DNA of 64,000 bases, taken from Pyrinomonadaceae bacterium. Its GTDB lineage: Bacteria > Acidobacteriota > Blastocatellia > Pyrinomonadales > Pyrinomonadaceae. This document shows, one piece after another, positions 36,640-44,987 of this stretch (within the stretch, counting starts at the first letter, position 1; each line of letters opens with the position of its first letter). The DNA lies in assembly GCA_026129865.1 (NCBI GenBank), contig JAHCHG010000003.1, forward strand, positions 434,001 to 498,000. Reading direction: 5' to 3'. The notes under the pieces were generated by a model. It made no database searches. It saw only the letters and a list, made by a program, of their open reading frames with translations, and was not told the origin of the DNA. Made by a program: the position numbers and the translations under genes.

Positions 36640-37194
36640 TCATTTCGCGACGAAAAGTTTGTCGATCTCAGCGATCAGAACGTCGGGTTTTACTTTTCCC
36701 TGACGCGAATACGCGATGTTTCGCTTTGAGTCGTACAGTACCGTAAACGGCAAACCGCCGCTCCACTCAGGCGAAATCGCGCCGATAACTTCATTTTCCT
36801 TAAGCGTGTGCAGCAGATATGCAGGCATTTTTGCATTCATTTCTTCTAGAAACTCAGGCACGCCGCGGTTGATCTCCGCCAGATCGTCGAGCGAGATCGT
36901 TATAAAATCGATCTTTCCGCGGAACTTTTCGTCGATCTTGACTAGATCTGGAAATTCTTCGACACACGGAACGCACCACGTCGCCCAAAAATTTATCAGC
37001 AGCGGTTTTGGATCTTCGAAATTTGCAGCAAAAAGCTTCTTAACCGTTATCTCATCAACCTTTGTAATGACCGGCAAATCCTTTTTCTCGATCGGTTTTT
37101 GTGCAAATGAAACGGCAGACAGCGCAATAAAGATCGTCCCGATCATTACGACGTGAAATGCAAAGTTATTGTAAATTCGCATAAGATTTTTCAT
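36640..37194 (-). CDS. TlpA-like exported thioredoxin
   Basis: A 184-residue redox protein. An N-terminal hydrophobic segment (FHVVMIGTIFIALSAVSFA) exports or anchors it. The thioredoxin active site is WCVPC in LINFWATWCVPCVEEFPD, and the cis-Pro loop is GGLPFTVLYDSKRN. TlpA/ResA proteins reduce disulfides in cytochrome maturation or metal handling outside the cytoplasm. It lies downstream of the redoxin gene at 37255 on the same strand, separated by a 13-bp-stem hairpin. Confidence 0.88.
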   Translation of the reverse strand: MKNLMRIYNNFAFHVVMIGTIFIALSAVSFAQKPIEKKDLPVITKVDEITVKKLFAANFEDPKPLLINFWATWCVPCVEEFPDLVKIDEKFRGKIDFITISLDDLAEINRGVPEFLEEMNAKMPAYLLHTLKENEVIGAISPEWSGGLPFTVLYDSKRNIAYSRQGKVKPDVLIAEIDKLFVAK

Positions 37195-37209
37195 TTATTT
37201 AACGCAATA

Positions 37210-37249
37210 ACCGCCGGAAATTGACCGATCAACAGTAATTTCCGGCGGT
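37210..37249 (-). terminator. Strong hairpin between two redox genes
   Basis: A perfect 13-bp stem (ACCGCCGGAAATT and its complement, arms 37210-37222 and 37237-37249) with a 14-bp loop. No T run follows, so it may attenuate or stabilise mRNA rather than fully terminate. Confidence 0.5.
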
Positions 37250-37254
37250 AATAA

Positions 37255-37857
37255 TTATTCAACTTCTTTTTTTCGTTTGATGGAACAGCCGAAAGCTTTC
37301 GAACTAGTTGTTTCGATCGTTTTTCCCGTAAGTCCCGAATCGAACGCGTCTCGCGCGTAGTTTGTCGAAATGTTCTTGCCGCTTCGGTCGTTGTCGATCG
37401 CGCCTTCGTACAGCAATACGTCTTTCGCGTTGAAATAATAGATCTCCGGCGTTACCGTCGCGCCCATTCTATCGGCAAGAACGTTGTCTTTATCGATCAA
37501 AACCGGAAATTTGTAGTTCGCCGCAGCGTGGGCTTTGACATCTTCCAAAGTTTCGGTCGAATTAGAATTGATACCGATAAAATTTATTCCTTTTGCCTTG
37601 TAATCTGCGGCAAGCTGATTAATACGGTCATCGTAAGCTTTTACGATCGGGCATTGGACGGAAAGGTAAATGACAACAGCGCCGTTCTCTCCTTTCAAGT
37701 CTGCATATTTATGCTCCTTTCCGTTGGTGTCAGAAAGAGTAAAACCTTCAAATTTATCGCCTACGCTAATATTTCCGACCGCGTAAACCGCGTGCGAAAA
37801 GATTGCACCGATCGCGAGAAACAGAATTCCTGTTTTGACCAAAGCCTTTAACTTCAT
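37255..37857 (-). CDS. Exported redoxin (AhpC/TSA-like)
   Basis: A 200-residue thioredoxin-fold protein. The ATG at 37857 follows AAGGAGAA, so it is preferred to an upstream TTG. The N-terminus is a signal peptide (LKALVKTGILFLAIGAIFSHAVYA). The active-site segment is VVIYLSVQCPIVKAYDDR, which keeps one Cys in the position of the first CxxC residue and lacks the second. VTPEIYYFNAKDVLLYEGAID is the cis-Pro region. The C-terminus has another Cys (AFGCSIKRKK) that might act as a resolving residue; this is inference. Divergent from nrdA. Confidence 0.82.
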   Translation of the reverse strand: MKLKALVKTGILFLAIGAIFSHAVYAVGNISVGDKFEGFTLSDTNGKEHKYADLKGENGAVVIYLSVQCPIVKAYDDRINQLAADYKAKGINFIGINSNSTETLEDVKAHAAANYKFPVLIDKDNVLADRMGATVTPEIYYFNAKDVLLYEGAIDNDRSGKNISTNYARDAFDSGLTGKTIETTSSKAFGCSIKRKKEVE

Positions 37858-38150
37858 AAGCAAATTCTCCTTAAATTTTCGATTTCGTTAGGTTCTAGAT
37901 GTTACGTTCTGAAAAATAATAGGTTTCTCCACGAATTTTATTCCTTCAAATTCTAACTTCAAAATTATTGTTATCGTAGCACGGAGTTTAGTTAAATTTT
38001 CCGCGAAATTATTGTATCATCTATGAAACATTGATATGCTTGTGAAACGTCGGAAAAAATCGGGTCGAAATTAGTGAAAAGCTCGCAGATTTTTCCCGAC
38101 TTTTTCGAGTCGAAATAGCTTAGGTCGATCGATTAAAATATTATACGAAA

Positions 38151-38166
38151 ACACAAGATATTGTTT
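38151..38166. promoter_or_regulatory. NrdR box 1 (predicted)
   Basis: ACACAAGATATTGTTT matches 14 of 16 positions of the usual NrdR box (ACACWATATATWGTGT). It overlaps the start of the -35 hexamer of the nrd promoter. Confidence 0.7.
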
Positions 38167-38193
38167 GACAAAAAATTACGGCTACAATATATT
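38165..38193 (+). promoter_or_regulatory. Sigma-70 promoter of nrdAB
   Basis: A perfect -35 TTGACA (38165-38170), 17-bp spacer, and -10 TATATT (38188-38193). Both hexamers touch NrdR-like boxes. The expected start is near 38200, leaving a leader of about 120 nt. Confidence 0.7.
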
Positions 38194-38197
38194 CGAT
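38182..38197. promoter_or_regulatory. NrdR box 2 (predicted)
   Basis: CTACAATATATTCGAT matches the box at 11 of 16 positions. Its start is 31 bp from that of box 1, about three helical turns, which is the spacing expected for paired NrdR boxes. It covers the -10 hexamer. Confidence 0.6.
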
Positions 38198-38321
38198 AGA
38201 CACTTCATCAGTCGTTTGATTGAAATTCAAAAAAATCTTGACCGCGAAAAAGTGAAAACGAGTATTTCACGCGTTGTTTGCGACGCCAAAAAATAAGGAA
38301 AAAAGAGAGGAAAAGTAGAAA

Positions 38322-40703
38322 ATGGTTCAGAATTCGTCAGCAGCCGTTCGTCGATCGGACGAAGAAACCCGGACAACAATGCGCGTTTGCAAACGCAACG
38401 GTTCATTTGAACCGGTCGATATAAACAAGATCGTCAAAGCGGTTTCGCGCTGCTGTTACGGATTGGATTCGACCGATGCTCTGCGAATTGCGACGAAGAC
38501 GATCTCGGGGTTATATGACGGGGCGACGACAAAAGATCTCGATAAACTCTCGATCCAAACGGCTGCAAGCCTTATTTTTGAAGAACCGGAATATTCGCGT
38601 CTTGCCGCGCGTTTACTAAACAATTACATCGGAAAGGAAGTTTCGAACCAGGAAATTCATTCGTTTTCGCAGAGTATTACTTTCGGATTCGAAAACGGTT
38701 TGATAAATCAGCGAACTTTTGACTTCGTTACTGAAAACAGCCGTAAGCTGAATTATTCGATCGATGATACAAAGAACGATCTTTTCGAATTTTTCGGTCT
38801 GAGAACGCTTTATGACCGTTATTTGCTTAAGAACCCCGAAAAGCGCGACGTAATCGAAACTCCGCAGTTTTTCTTTATGCGCGTCGCCTGCGGTTTGGCG
38901 GAATCGCCGCATGAAGCGATCGATCTTTACAAGCTGTTTTCTTCGCTCGAATACATTCCGAGCACACCGACGCTTTTCAATTCGGGCGCGCGCCACGAAC
39001 AGCTTTCATCCTGTTTTTTGCTCGATTCGCCGCAGGATTCTTTGGAAAGCATCTATAAAAAATATACCGATGTCGCGATGCTTTCGAAATTTTCGGGCGG
39101 AATCGGTATTGCGTATCACCGCGTTCGGTCGCAGGGGTCGCTGATCAAGGGAACGAACGGTTTTTCGAACGGTATCGTGCCGTGGCTTAAAACGCTGGAT
39201 TCGTCCGTGAGCGCCGTAAATCAAGGCGGAAAGCGTAAAGGCGCATGCTGCGTTTATCTCGAGACCTGGCATGCCGACATTGAAGATTTTCTCGAACTTC
39301 GCGAAAACACCGGCGATGAAGCGCGACGTACGCATAATTTGAACACGGCAAATTGGGTTTCGGATCTTTTCATGAAGCGGGTTGAAGGCGATGGCGTGTG
39401 GTCGCTTTTCGATCCGAAGGTCGTTCCGCATTTTCCCGATCTTTTCGGTGAAGAATTTGAAACAGCGTTCGTCGAAGCCGAAGAAAAAGGACTTTTTGTA
39501 AAACAGGTCAAGGCGCGCGATCTTTACGCGCGAATGATGCGTTCGCTGGCGCAGACAGGAAACGGCTGGATGACGTTTAAGGACGCCAGCAATTTAAAAT
39601 CAAATCAAACCGGCGATCCGAAAAACGTTATTCATCTTTCGAATCTCTGCACGGAGATCCTCGAGGTTACAAATGACGACGAAACCGCGGTCTGCAACCT
39701 CGGGTCGATAAATCTTTCGCGATATTCGAAGGACGGCAAATTCGATTTCGAAAAACTTGCGAAAAACGTACGTCTTGCCGTTCGGCAGCTAGATCGTGTG
39801 ATCGATCTGAATTTTTATACGATCGATTCGGCAAAAAAATCGAATATGCGCTGGCGCAATATCGGTCTCGGGCTAATGGGCTTGCAGGATGTTTTCTTTC
39901 AAATGCGCGTCCCGTTCGATTCGCCGGAAGCGCAGGCAATGTCTGCGAAAATCCAGGAAGAGATCTATTTTGCCGCGCTTAGCGCTTCCTGCGATCTTGC
40001 GGTCGAAAAAGGGAAGCATGCCGCGTTTGATGAAACCCGCGCAGCCAAAGGCGAACTTCAATTTGATCTCTGGGGCGTCGAGCCGGAAGCCAAAGAGCGA
40101 TGGGACGAGCTGCGTAAACGCATAATCGAAAAAGGTTTACGCAATTCATTGATGATAGCAATAGCGCCGACCGCGACGATCGCTTCGATCGCGGGCTGTT
40201 ATGAATGCACCGAACCGCAGGTTTCCAATCTATTCAAACGTGAAACTCTTTCCGGCGATTTCGTTCAAGTTAATCGTTATCTTGTAAATGAACTTAAAGC
40301 GCTCGGGCTCTGGAACGCGGAGATTCGAAATAAGATCAAACTTTCGGAAGGTTCGATCCAGAATATCGAAGAATTTTCCGACGAGATCAAAACGATCTTT
40401 CGAACCGCGTGGGAAATTCCCATGAAATCTTTGATCGACATGGCGGCGGCACGCGGCGCGTTTATCGATCAAAGCCAGTCGCTCAACCTTTTCATGGAAA
40501 GCCCGAGCATCGGCAAACTTTCTTCAATGTATATGTACGCGTGGAAAAGCGGTTTGAAAACGACCTATTACCTGCGCTCGCGACCGGCGACGCGGATCGC
40601 ACAGGTGTCGGCGGAAGAAAAGACCGAAATCAAACAGGTTACCGAATCGGAAGCGCTCGCGTGTTCATTGGAAAACCCGGAAAGCTGCGAAAGCTGCCAG
40701 TAG
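38322..40703 (+). CDS. nrdA: Class Ia ribonucleoside-diphosphate reductase alpha subunit
   Basis: Reduces ribonucleoside diphosphates to deoxy forms, with NrdB. 793 residues. An ATP cone lies at about residues 20-105 (MRVCKRNGSFEPVDINKIVK). Active-site cysteines are visible in LSSCFLLD, HLSNLCTEILE and ETAVCNLGSINLS. The radical-transfer tyrosine pair is in the C-terminal MYMYAWKSGLKTTYYLRSRP region. The tail CSLENPESCESCQ holds the redox CxxC that is re-reduced by thioredoxin or glutaredoxin. Regulation by NrdR and ATP/dATP is expected. nrdB follows after 22 bp with its own AGGAG. Confidence 0.96.
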   Translation: MVQNSSAAVRRSDEETRTTMRVCKRNGSFEPVDINKIVKAVSRCCYGLDSTDALRIATKTISGLYDGATTKDLDKLSIQTAASLIFEEPEYSRLAARLLNNYIGKEVSNQEIHSFSQSITFGFENGLINQRTFDFVTENSRKLNYSIDDTKNDLFEFFGLRTLYDRYLLKNPEKRDVIETPQFFFMRVACGLAESPHEAIDLYKLFSSLEYIPSTPTLFNSGARHEQLSSCFLLDSPQDSLESIYKKYTDVAMLSKFSGGIGIAYHRVRSQGSLIKGTNGFSNGIVPWLKTLDSSVSAVNQGGKRKGACCVYLETWHADIEDFLELRENTGDEARRTHNLNTANWVSDLFMKRVEGDGVWSLFDPKVVPHFPDLFGEEFETAFVEAEEKGLFVKQVKARDLYARMMRSLAQTGNGWMTFKDASNLKSNQTGDPKNVIHLSNLCTEILEVTNDDETAVCNLGSINLSRYSKDGKFDFEKLAKNVRLAVRQLDRVIDLNFYTIDSAKKSNMRWRNIGLGLMGLQDVFFQMRVPFDSPEAQAMSAKIQEEIYFAALSASCDLAVEKGKHAAFDETRAAKGELQFDLWGVEPEAKERWDELRKRIIEKGLRNSLMIAIAPTATIASIAGCYECTEPQVSNLFKRETLSGDFVQVNRYLVNELKALGLWNAEIRNKIKLSEGSIQNIEEFSDEIKTIFRTAWEIPMKSLIDMAAARGAFIDQSQSLNLFMESPSIGKLSSMYMYAWKSGLKTTYYLRSRPATRIAQVSAEEKTEIKQVTESEALACSLENPESCESCQ

Positions 40704-40725
40704 GAATTTAGGAGAAATTAAAAAA

Positions 40726-41724
40726 ATGCTGCTCGATAAAGGATTTAATTTAACGCTCAGACCGATGAAATATCCCGCGTTTTACGAAATGTACAAAAAC
40801 GCGATAAAAAACACCTGGACAGTGGAAGAAGTCGATTTTTCAACCGACGTCGGCGATCTGCGTTACAAAATGAACGACGCCGAGCGACATTTGATCAATC
40901 GTTTGGTCGCGTTCTTTGCCACCGGCGACTCGATCGTCGCAAACAATCTGGTCTTAAATCTTTACAAACATATCAATGCGCCGGAAGCACGCATGTATCT
41001 TTCGCGCCAGCTTTATGAAGAGGCGCTCCATGTGCAGTTTTACCTGACGCTGCTGGATACGTATATCCCCGATATCAAAGAGCGCGAAGCCGCATTTTCA
41101 GCGATCGAAAATATTCCGTCGATCAGAAAAAAGGCGGAATTTTGCCAGAAATGGATCGATTCCATCCAGGATCTGGACGCGCTTGAAACGCAAGCCGATC
41201 GGCGCCAATTTTTATTGAATTTGATCTGTTTTGCAGCGTGTATCGAGGGATTATTCTTTTTTGCAGCATTCGCATACGTATATTTTTTGCGTTCGAAAGG
41301 TTTGCTGCACGGGCTCGCCGCCGGGACAAACTGGGTTTTCCGCGATGAATCGGCACATATGAGCTTTGCTTTTGAAGTTGTCAATAAAGTTCGCGAAGAA
41401 GAACCGGAACTTTTTAACGATGAGTTAAATGCCGACATCGCCGAAATGCTTTGCGAAGCTGTCGATTGCGAGATGCAGTTTGCGGAAGATATTTTGAGCG
41501 GCGGCGTTGCCGGACTTTCAACCGCCGATATGCGTGAATATCTGGAATATATTGCCGATCAGCGGCTTGCGCTTCTCGGGTTGCCGAAGATGTTCGGTGC
41601 GAAAAATCCATTCGGCTTTATGGATCTGCAGGACGTTCAGGAGCTCGCAAACTTTTTTGAAAGAAGAGTGTCCGCTTATCAAGTCGCGGTCGCAGGAGAA
41701 GTTTCGTTTAACGAGGCGTTTTAA
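40726..41724 (+). CDS. nrdB: Class Ia ribonucleotide reductase beta subunit
   Basis: Carries the di-iron tyrosyl-radical cofactor for NrdA. 332 residues, ferritin-like. Metal ligands: Asp in FFATGDSIVANN, Glu and His in YEEALHVQFY, Glu in CIEGLFFFAAFAY, and Glu and His in RDESAHMSFAFEV. The radical Tyr is present at His+4 of the second helix motif (ALHVQFY), so this is a tyrosyl-radical NrdB rather than a radical-free type. The start is set by AGGAGAA about 10 bases upstream. It is followed by GC-rich repeats rather than a clear terminator. Confidence 0.95.
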   Translation: MLLDKGFNLTLRPMKYPAFYEMYKNAIKNTWTVEEVDFSTDVGDLRYKMNDAERHLINRLVAFFATGDSIVANNLVLNLYKHINAPEARMYLSRQLYEEALHVQFYLTLLDTYIPDIKEREAAFSAIENIPSIRKKAEFCQKWIDSIQDLDALETQADRRQFLLNLICFAACIEGLFFFAAFAYVYFLRSKGLLHGLAAGTNWVFRDESAHMSFAFEVVNKVREEEPELFNDELNADIAEMLCEAVDCEMQFAEDILSGGVAGLSTADMREYLEYIADQRLALLGLPKMFGAKNPFGFMDLQDVQELANFFERRVSAYQVAVAGEVSFNEAF

Positions 41725-41734
41725 AAATGGAGCG

Positions 41735-41919
41735 CGGGCGTCCCCGCCCGAAATGAGCGTGTAAACGCGAAAAGAACTCCGCCTTAGATCTACGTTTTTG
41801 AATGCGAACTTTTTTCCGCCGCAAATGCGGCGGCTGCGGGCAAGGCTGCCCGCGCTCCAAATGCGGCGGCTGCGGGCAAGGCTGCCCGCGCTCCAATTGG
41901 GGCGGCTACACGCGCTCCG
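41735..41919. repeat. GC-rich tandem 36-bp repeats downstream of nrdB
   Basis: Two exact 36-bp units (41823-41858 and 41859-41894), each GCGGCGGCTGCGGGC then AAGGCTGCCCGC then GCTCC, and a shortened third ending near 41918. A related palindrome GGGCGTCCCCGCCC lies at 41736-41751. Each unit contains the inverted repeat GCGGGC-AAGGCT-GCCCGC. Confidence 0.75.
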
Positions 41920-43143
41920 TTAATCGAAGCGCTTCGGAAGAAGAATTTCCATCGCGTCGTCCACGGTTACGATGCCGACGATCTCGTCGAGATCGTCCAG
42001 AACCGGCAGAGCAAGAAGATTGTATTCTGCGATCTTTAAGGCGACGTCCTCCGAATGATCGGTCGGACGCGCAAATTGAAATTTTGTTCGCATGATCTTT
42101 TCCAAAGTCGTTCGCGGATGCGCCAAAATCAAGCTTCGCAATGTAACGACGCCTTCCAATTTCCAGGAAGTTTCCTCCGGAACGACGTACATGTAATAGA
42201 CCATGTTCGGAGTTTCAGCCATCGCGCGGAGACTTTTTATCGCGTCGGCGACCTTCACATCTTTTGGAAACGTAATGAATTCCGTCGTCATCATTCCGCC
42301 TGCAGAATCTTTGTCGTAAAACATCAGCTCCGCTACATCGACCTTTTCGTCGTCTTCCATCAGATCGAAAAGTTCGCGGGCACGGTCTTCGTCCATTTCG
42401 TAAAGAACGTCAACAGCATCGTCGGGCGACATTTCCTCCAAAAGATCTGCGGCGCGTTCGCGTTCCATTTCTTCTAAAATTCGCGCCTGATTTTCCGTCG
42501 ACATTTCTTCGAGCGTGTCAGCCGCGATCTCGTCATCGAGCGATTCGACGATCTCGGTCCGATGAACCGGCGAAAGCGTCTCCGCAAGCTGCGCTATCTC
42601 CACCGGATGAAGCCTGGAAAGCTTGTCTTTAGAAGATTTAAGCTGGACAGCGACGCTGGACTTATCGGTCGCAAGATAACCGACGTCCGCCCAATCCAGA
42701 ACCTCGACCGGTTTGCTGCTGCCGTAAAAACCGGCTGGCATCAATCGTCTGACAAATCCTTTCAAACTGACGTCGGCACCGGTTACATGCCAGTTATCGG
42801 CGACGGTAATGATCTGAACATCGTTCACGCGAACGACGCGCTTGCCGTCAACATCGATCAATTGATTATCCAGAACGTCCTTTGCCAGCAGTACTTCGCC
42901 TTCGCGGCGTGCGAACGGATGAAGATTTAACCGGACGGAGTTCATCTTTGCACCGGCTGCATCGATCGATGCGATGTGGTCGCGTGAGATGAAAAAATCG
43001 CGGCGGCGGTACCGGGCGACCAATCCGATGATCGGCGGATGATCTTCCTCTCCATACCGAACGATAATGTCGCGAATTTCCGCAACCTTCTCGCCGGCGC
43101 CGTCAAAAACCGGTTTCCCAAGTATTTGCGAAAGATAAAGCAT
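41920..43143 (-). CDS. Soluble PRC-barrel / MgtE N-domain / CBS protein
   Basis: A 407-residue protein with no transmembrane segment. About residues 1-80 resemble a PRC-barrel (YLSQILGKPVFDGAGEKVAEIRD), with a second beta-rich copy at about 85-170. Residues 190-285 are the superhelical MgtE N-terminal domain (HPVEIAQLAETLSPVHRTEI, repeated D/E-A-A-x-x-L-E-E-M units). Two CBS domains close the protein (MTTEFITFPKDVKVADAIKS and MRTKFQFARPTDHSEDVALK). MgtE channels use the same domains as a magnesium sensor, but the channel domain is missing. A cytosolic Mg2+- or nucleotide-sensing regulator is inferred. Confidence 0.85.
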   Translation of the reverse strand: MLYLSQILGKPVFDGAGEKVAEIRDIIVRYGEEDHPPIIGLVARYRRRDFFISRDHIASIDAAGAKMNSVRLNLHPFARREGEVLLAKDVLDNQLIDVDGKRVVRVNDVQIITVADNWHVTGADVSLKGFVRRLMPAGFYGSSKPVEVLDWADVGYLATDKSSVAVQLKSSKDKLSRLHPVEIAQLAETLSPVHRTEIVESLDDEIAADTLEEMSTENQARILEEMERERAADLLEEMSPDDAVDVLYEMDEDRARELFDLMEDDEKVDVAELMFYDKDSAGGMMTTEFITFPKDVKVADAIKSLRAMAETPNMVYYMYVVPEETSWKLEGVVTLRSLILAHPRTTLEKIMRTKFQFARPTDHSEDVALKIAEYNLLALPVLDDLDEIVGIVTVDDAMEILLPKRFD

Positions 43144-43377
43144 GTTCCAAAGATAAACGAAGTTCGAACAACTTTGAAGCGGCGAATAAAGTTTTGAGCT
43201 GAGCGGTGTTAGGTGATACTATCGATGTCGGTAAAACTGTTTTAACAAAACACAAACGTTTTGTGGAACAGATCATTAATTGTTTCTTTATTATTAAAAG
43301 GCTGCTCAAACTCTTGAGACTTCGCCGCACACAGTCCCGAAAAACTTCCGACAAGTTCTAATTGTCTATCGCCGATT

Positions 43378-44211
43378 ATGAAACTTCGATATTCCGCACT
43401 TATCATATTTTCGATCGCTGCGTTAAGTCTTTCAACGACAGCGCAAAATCGTCGAGCGTTCGATAATTTCGACCGCAAACAGGGCGTGCCGATCGTAACT
43501 CCGACCGTAATTTCGGCTCCGGTCAAAGACGAAAAACCTGCAAAAGCTAAGAAACTCGTCAAAAAAACCGGTCAGTCGATGAGCGTTTCCGAAGGTTACG
43601 GCATTAAAGAATCACAAGTTTATTCGAACATCACGATGTCTTCGTCGCGAACGCTCGGCGGTTTTACGACAAGTGATCCGAAGATCGACAGTTACATAGT
43701 CGAATCCAGCAAACGGTACAATATCGATCCTCTTCTGATCTATGCACAGATGCATCAGGAATCGGCGTTTAAGCTGAAAGCGACGTCGTACAAAGGCGCC
43801 AGCGGATTGATGCAGCTGATGCCGGCGACTGCACGTCGATTCGGAGTGACTTCGATCTACGATCCGAAGCAGAATATCGACGCGGGCGTAAAATACATGC
43901 GCTGGCTGCTCGACACATTCAAAGGTGACGTGGTTTTGGCGCTTGCGGGATATAATGCGGGCGAAGGCGCGGTGATGAAATATGGTTGGCGAGTGCCGCC
44001 GTATCGTGAAACGCAAGAGTATGTTAGAAGAATTACAGCGCGTTATAACGCAATCGGAAACCCGACGAACCTTTTAAATTCTTCGCGAAAGATTTCACAA
44101 GACGAAGTTGCTACGATAGACTCTAAGGAGTCGACGCCGCTGACGGTTTACGAACCGAACATTTTAACGGTCAGATTGCCGGACGGATCCCTGAGGCTGA
44201 CGACTCAATAA
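43378..44211 (+). CDS. Lytic transglycosylase (SLT domain)
   Basis: Cleaves peptidoglycan glycan strands with anhydro-muramyl formation. 277 residues. A signal peptide of about 23 residues (cleavage after TTAQ) is followed by a basic linker. The SLT domain (about 103-225) has catalytic Glu in AQMHQESAF and the landmarks GASGLMQLMPATARRFGV, YDPKQNIDAGVKYMRWL and ALAGYNAGEGAV. The last 40 residues (LTVYEPNILTVRLPDGSLRL) form a short beta tail. It has its own terminator at 44269-44299. Confidence 0.92.
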   Translation: MKLRYSALIIFSIAALSLSTTAQNRRAFDNFDRKQGVPIVTPTVISAPVKDEKPAKAKKLVKKTGQSMSVSEGYGIKESQVYSNITMSSSRTLGGFTTSDPKIDSYIVESSKRYNIDPLLIYAQMHQESAFKLKATSYKGASGLMQLMPATARRFGVTSIYDPKQNIDAGVKYMRWLLDTFKGDVVLALAGYNAGEGAVMKYGWRVPPYRETQEYVRRITARYNAIGNPTNLLNSSRKISQDEVATIDSKESTPLTVYEPNILTVRLPDGSLRLTTQ

Positions 44212-44268
44212 ATTTTGCAAAAGATCTCGGTTGAGAACAATTTTTCTCCTCTAGTCTGAAAAGACTTC

Positions 44269-44299
44269 GCGGCTGGAACAAACCAGCCGCTCTTTTTTT
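44269..44299 (+). terminator. Rho-independent terminator
   Basis: Stem GCGGCTGG / CCAGCCGC (44269-44276 and 44283-44290) with a 6-nt loop, followed by TCTTTTTTT. Located 57 bp after the lytic transglycosylase stop. Confidence 0.88.
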
Positions 44300-44359
44300 G
44301 TCCGAATCTGCAATTTGCTGTATTATTGTCAACAAATAACGAAGCTTGCAGATCAAAAA

Positions 44360-44944
44360 ATGTATTGTACAAAATGTGGGAATGAAAATCCGGACGACGC
44401 TGTTTTTTGTAAGAAATGCGGCGGCGCGCTGGACGAAGAAGAGCAAACTGTTGTCGCTCGCAGTTCATCGACCGAAACCGATGACGAAGAGCAGATATTT
44501 TCTATACACCCGACGTTGATGTTCGTAAAGATCGGGTATGCCGGAGCGGTTCTCGGCGCATTTTTGCTCGTTATCTTGCTGAATCTTCTGGGAAACGCGG
44601 CGGGTTTTTCGGTCCCGTATTATGTTTCAATTCCGCTCGGTTTTTTAATCTTGCTGATCCCGGCTTATTTTCATTTAAGGCAAAAGATCGTTCGCTACAC
44701 GCTGACCGATTCAAAGGTCGAGATCGATCATGGATTGGTTTCAAAAACAACGCGAAACGTTCCGCTCAGAATTATTCAGGACGTAACGGTGTCCGCGAGT
44801 GTTTTTCAGCGAATGCTCGGATTTGGAAATCTTGAGATCGAAAATGCAAATGAAAATGACGAAAAGATCGTTTTGAAGAACATCAATTCTCCGAAAAAAT
44901 ATGCAGAACTTCTGTTAAAACAGATGCGAAGACTCAATAAATAA
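44360..44944 (+). CDS. Zinc-ribbon and bacterial PH domain membrane protein
   Basis: A 194-residue protein. The ATG at 44360 starts directly with a zinc ribbon (YCTKCGNENP and FCKKCGGAL, two CxxC pairs). After a charged linker two hydrophobic helices span about residues 55-75 and 80-102. The C-terminal 85 residues form a bPH2/YdbS-like PH domain (YTLTDSKVEIDHGLVSKTT, VPLRIIQDVTVSASVFQRML). The role is unknown; the ribbon suggests a scaffold or regulatory membrane protein. Confidence 0.82.
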   Translation: MYCTKCGNENPDDAVFCKKCGGALDEEEQTVVARSSSTETDDEEQIFSIHPTLMFVKIGYAGAVLGAFLLVILLNLLGNAAGFSVPYYVSIPLGFLILLIPAYFHLRQKIVRYTLTDSKVEIDHGLVSKTTRNVPLRIIQDVTVSASVFQRMLGFGNLEIENANENDEKIVLKNINSPKKYAELLLKQMRRLNK

Positions 44945-44987
44945 GACTAATTCAAGAAAAATCACAGCGCAGAATTCTCAACTATCT

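Larger units (their letters stand above)
37858..38321. other. Divergent intergenic region upstream of nrdA
   Basis: 464 bp with no gene. It carries a strong predicted promoter and two NrdR-like boxes for nrdAB near its right side (38151-38197). The rest is AT-rich and shows no further clear element. Confidence 0.6.

Noticed and set aside
41708-41896. Minus-strand frame with a repeating Pro/Cys/Gln peptide
   Set aside because: It is generated by the tandem 36-bp DNA repeats and overlaps the end of nrdB.
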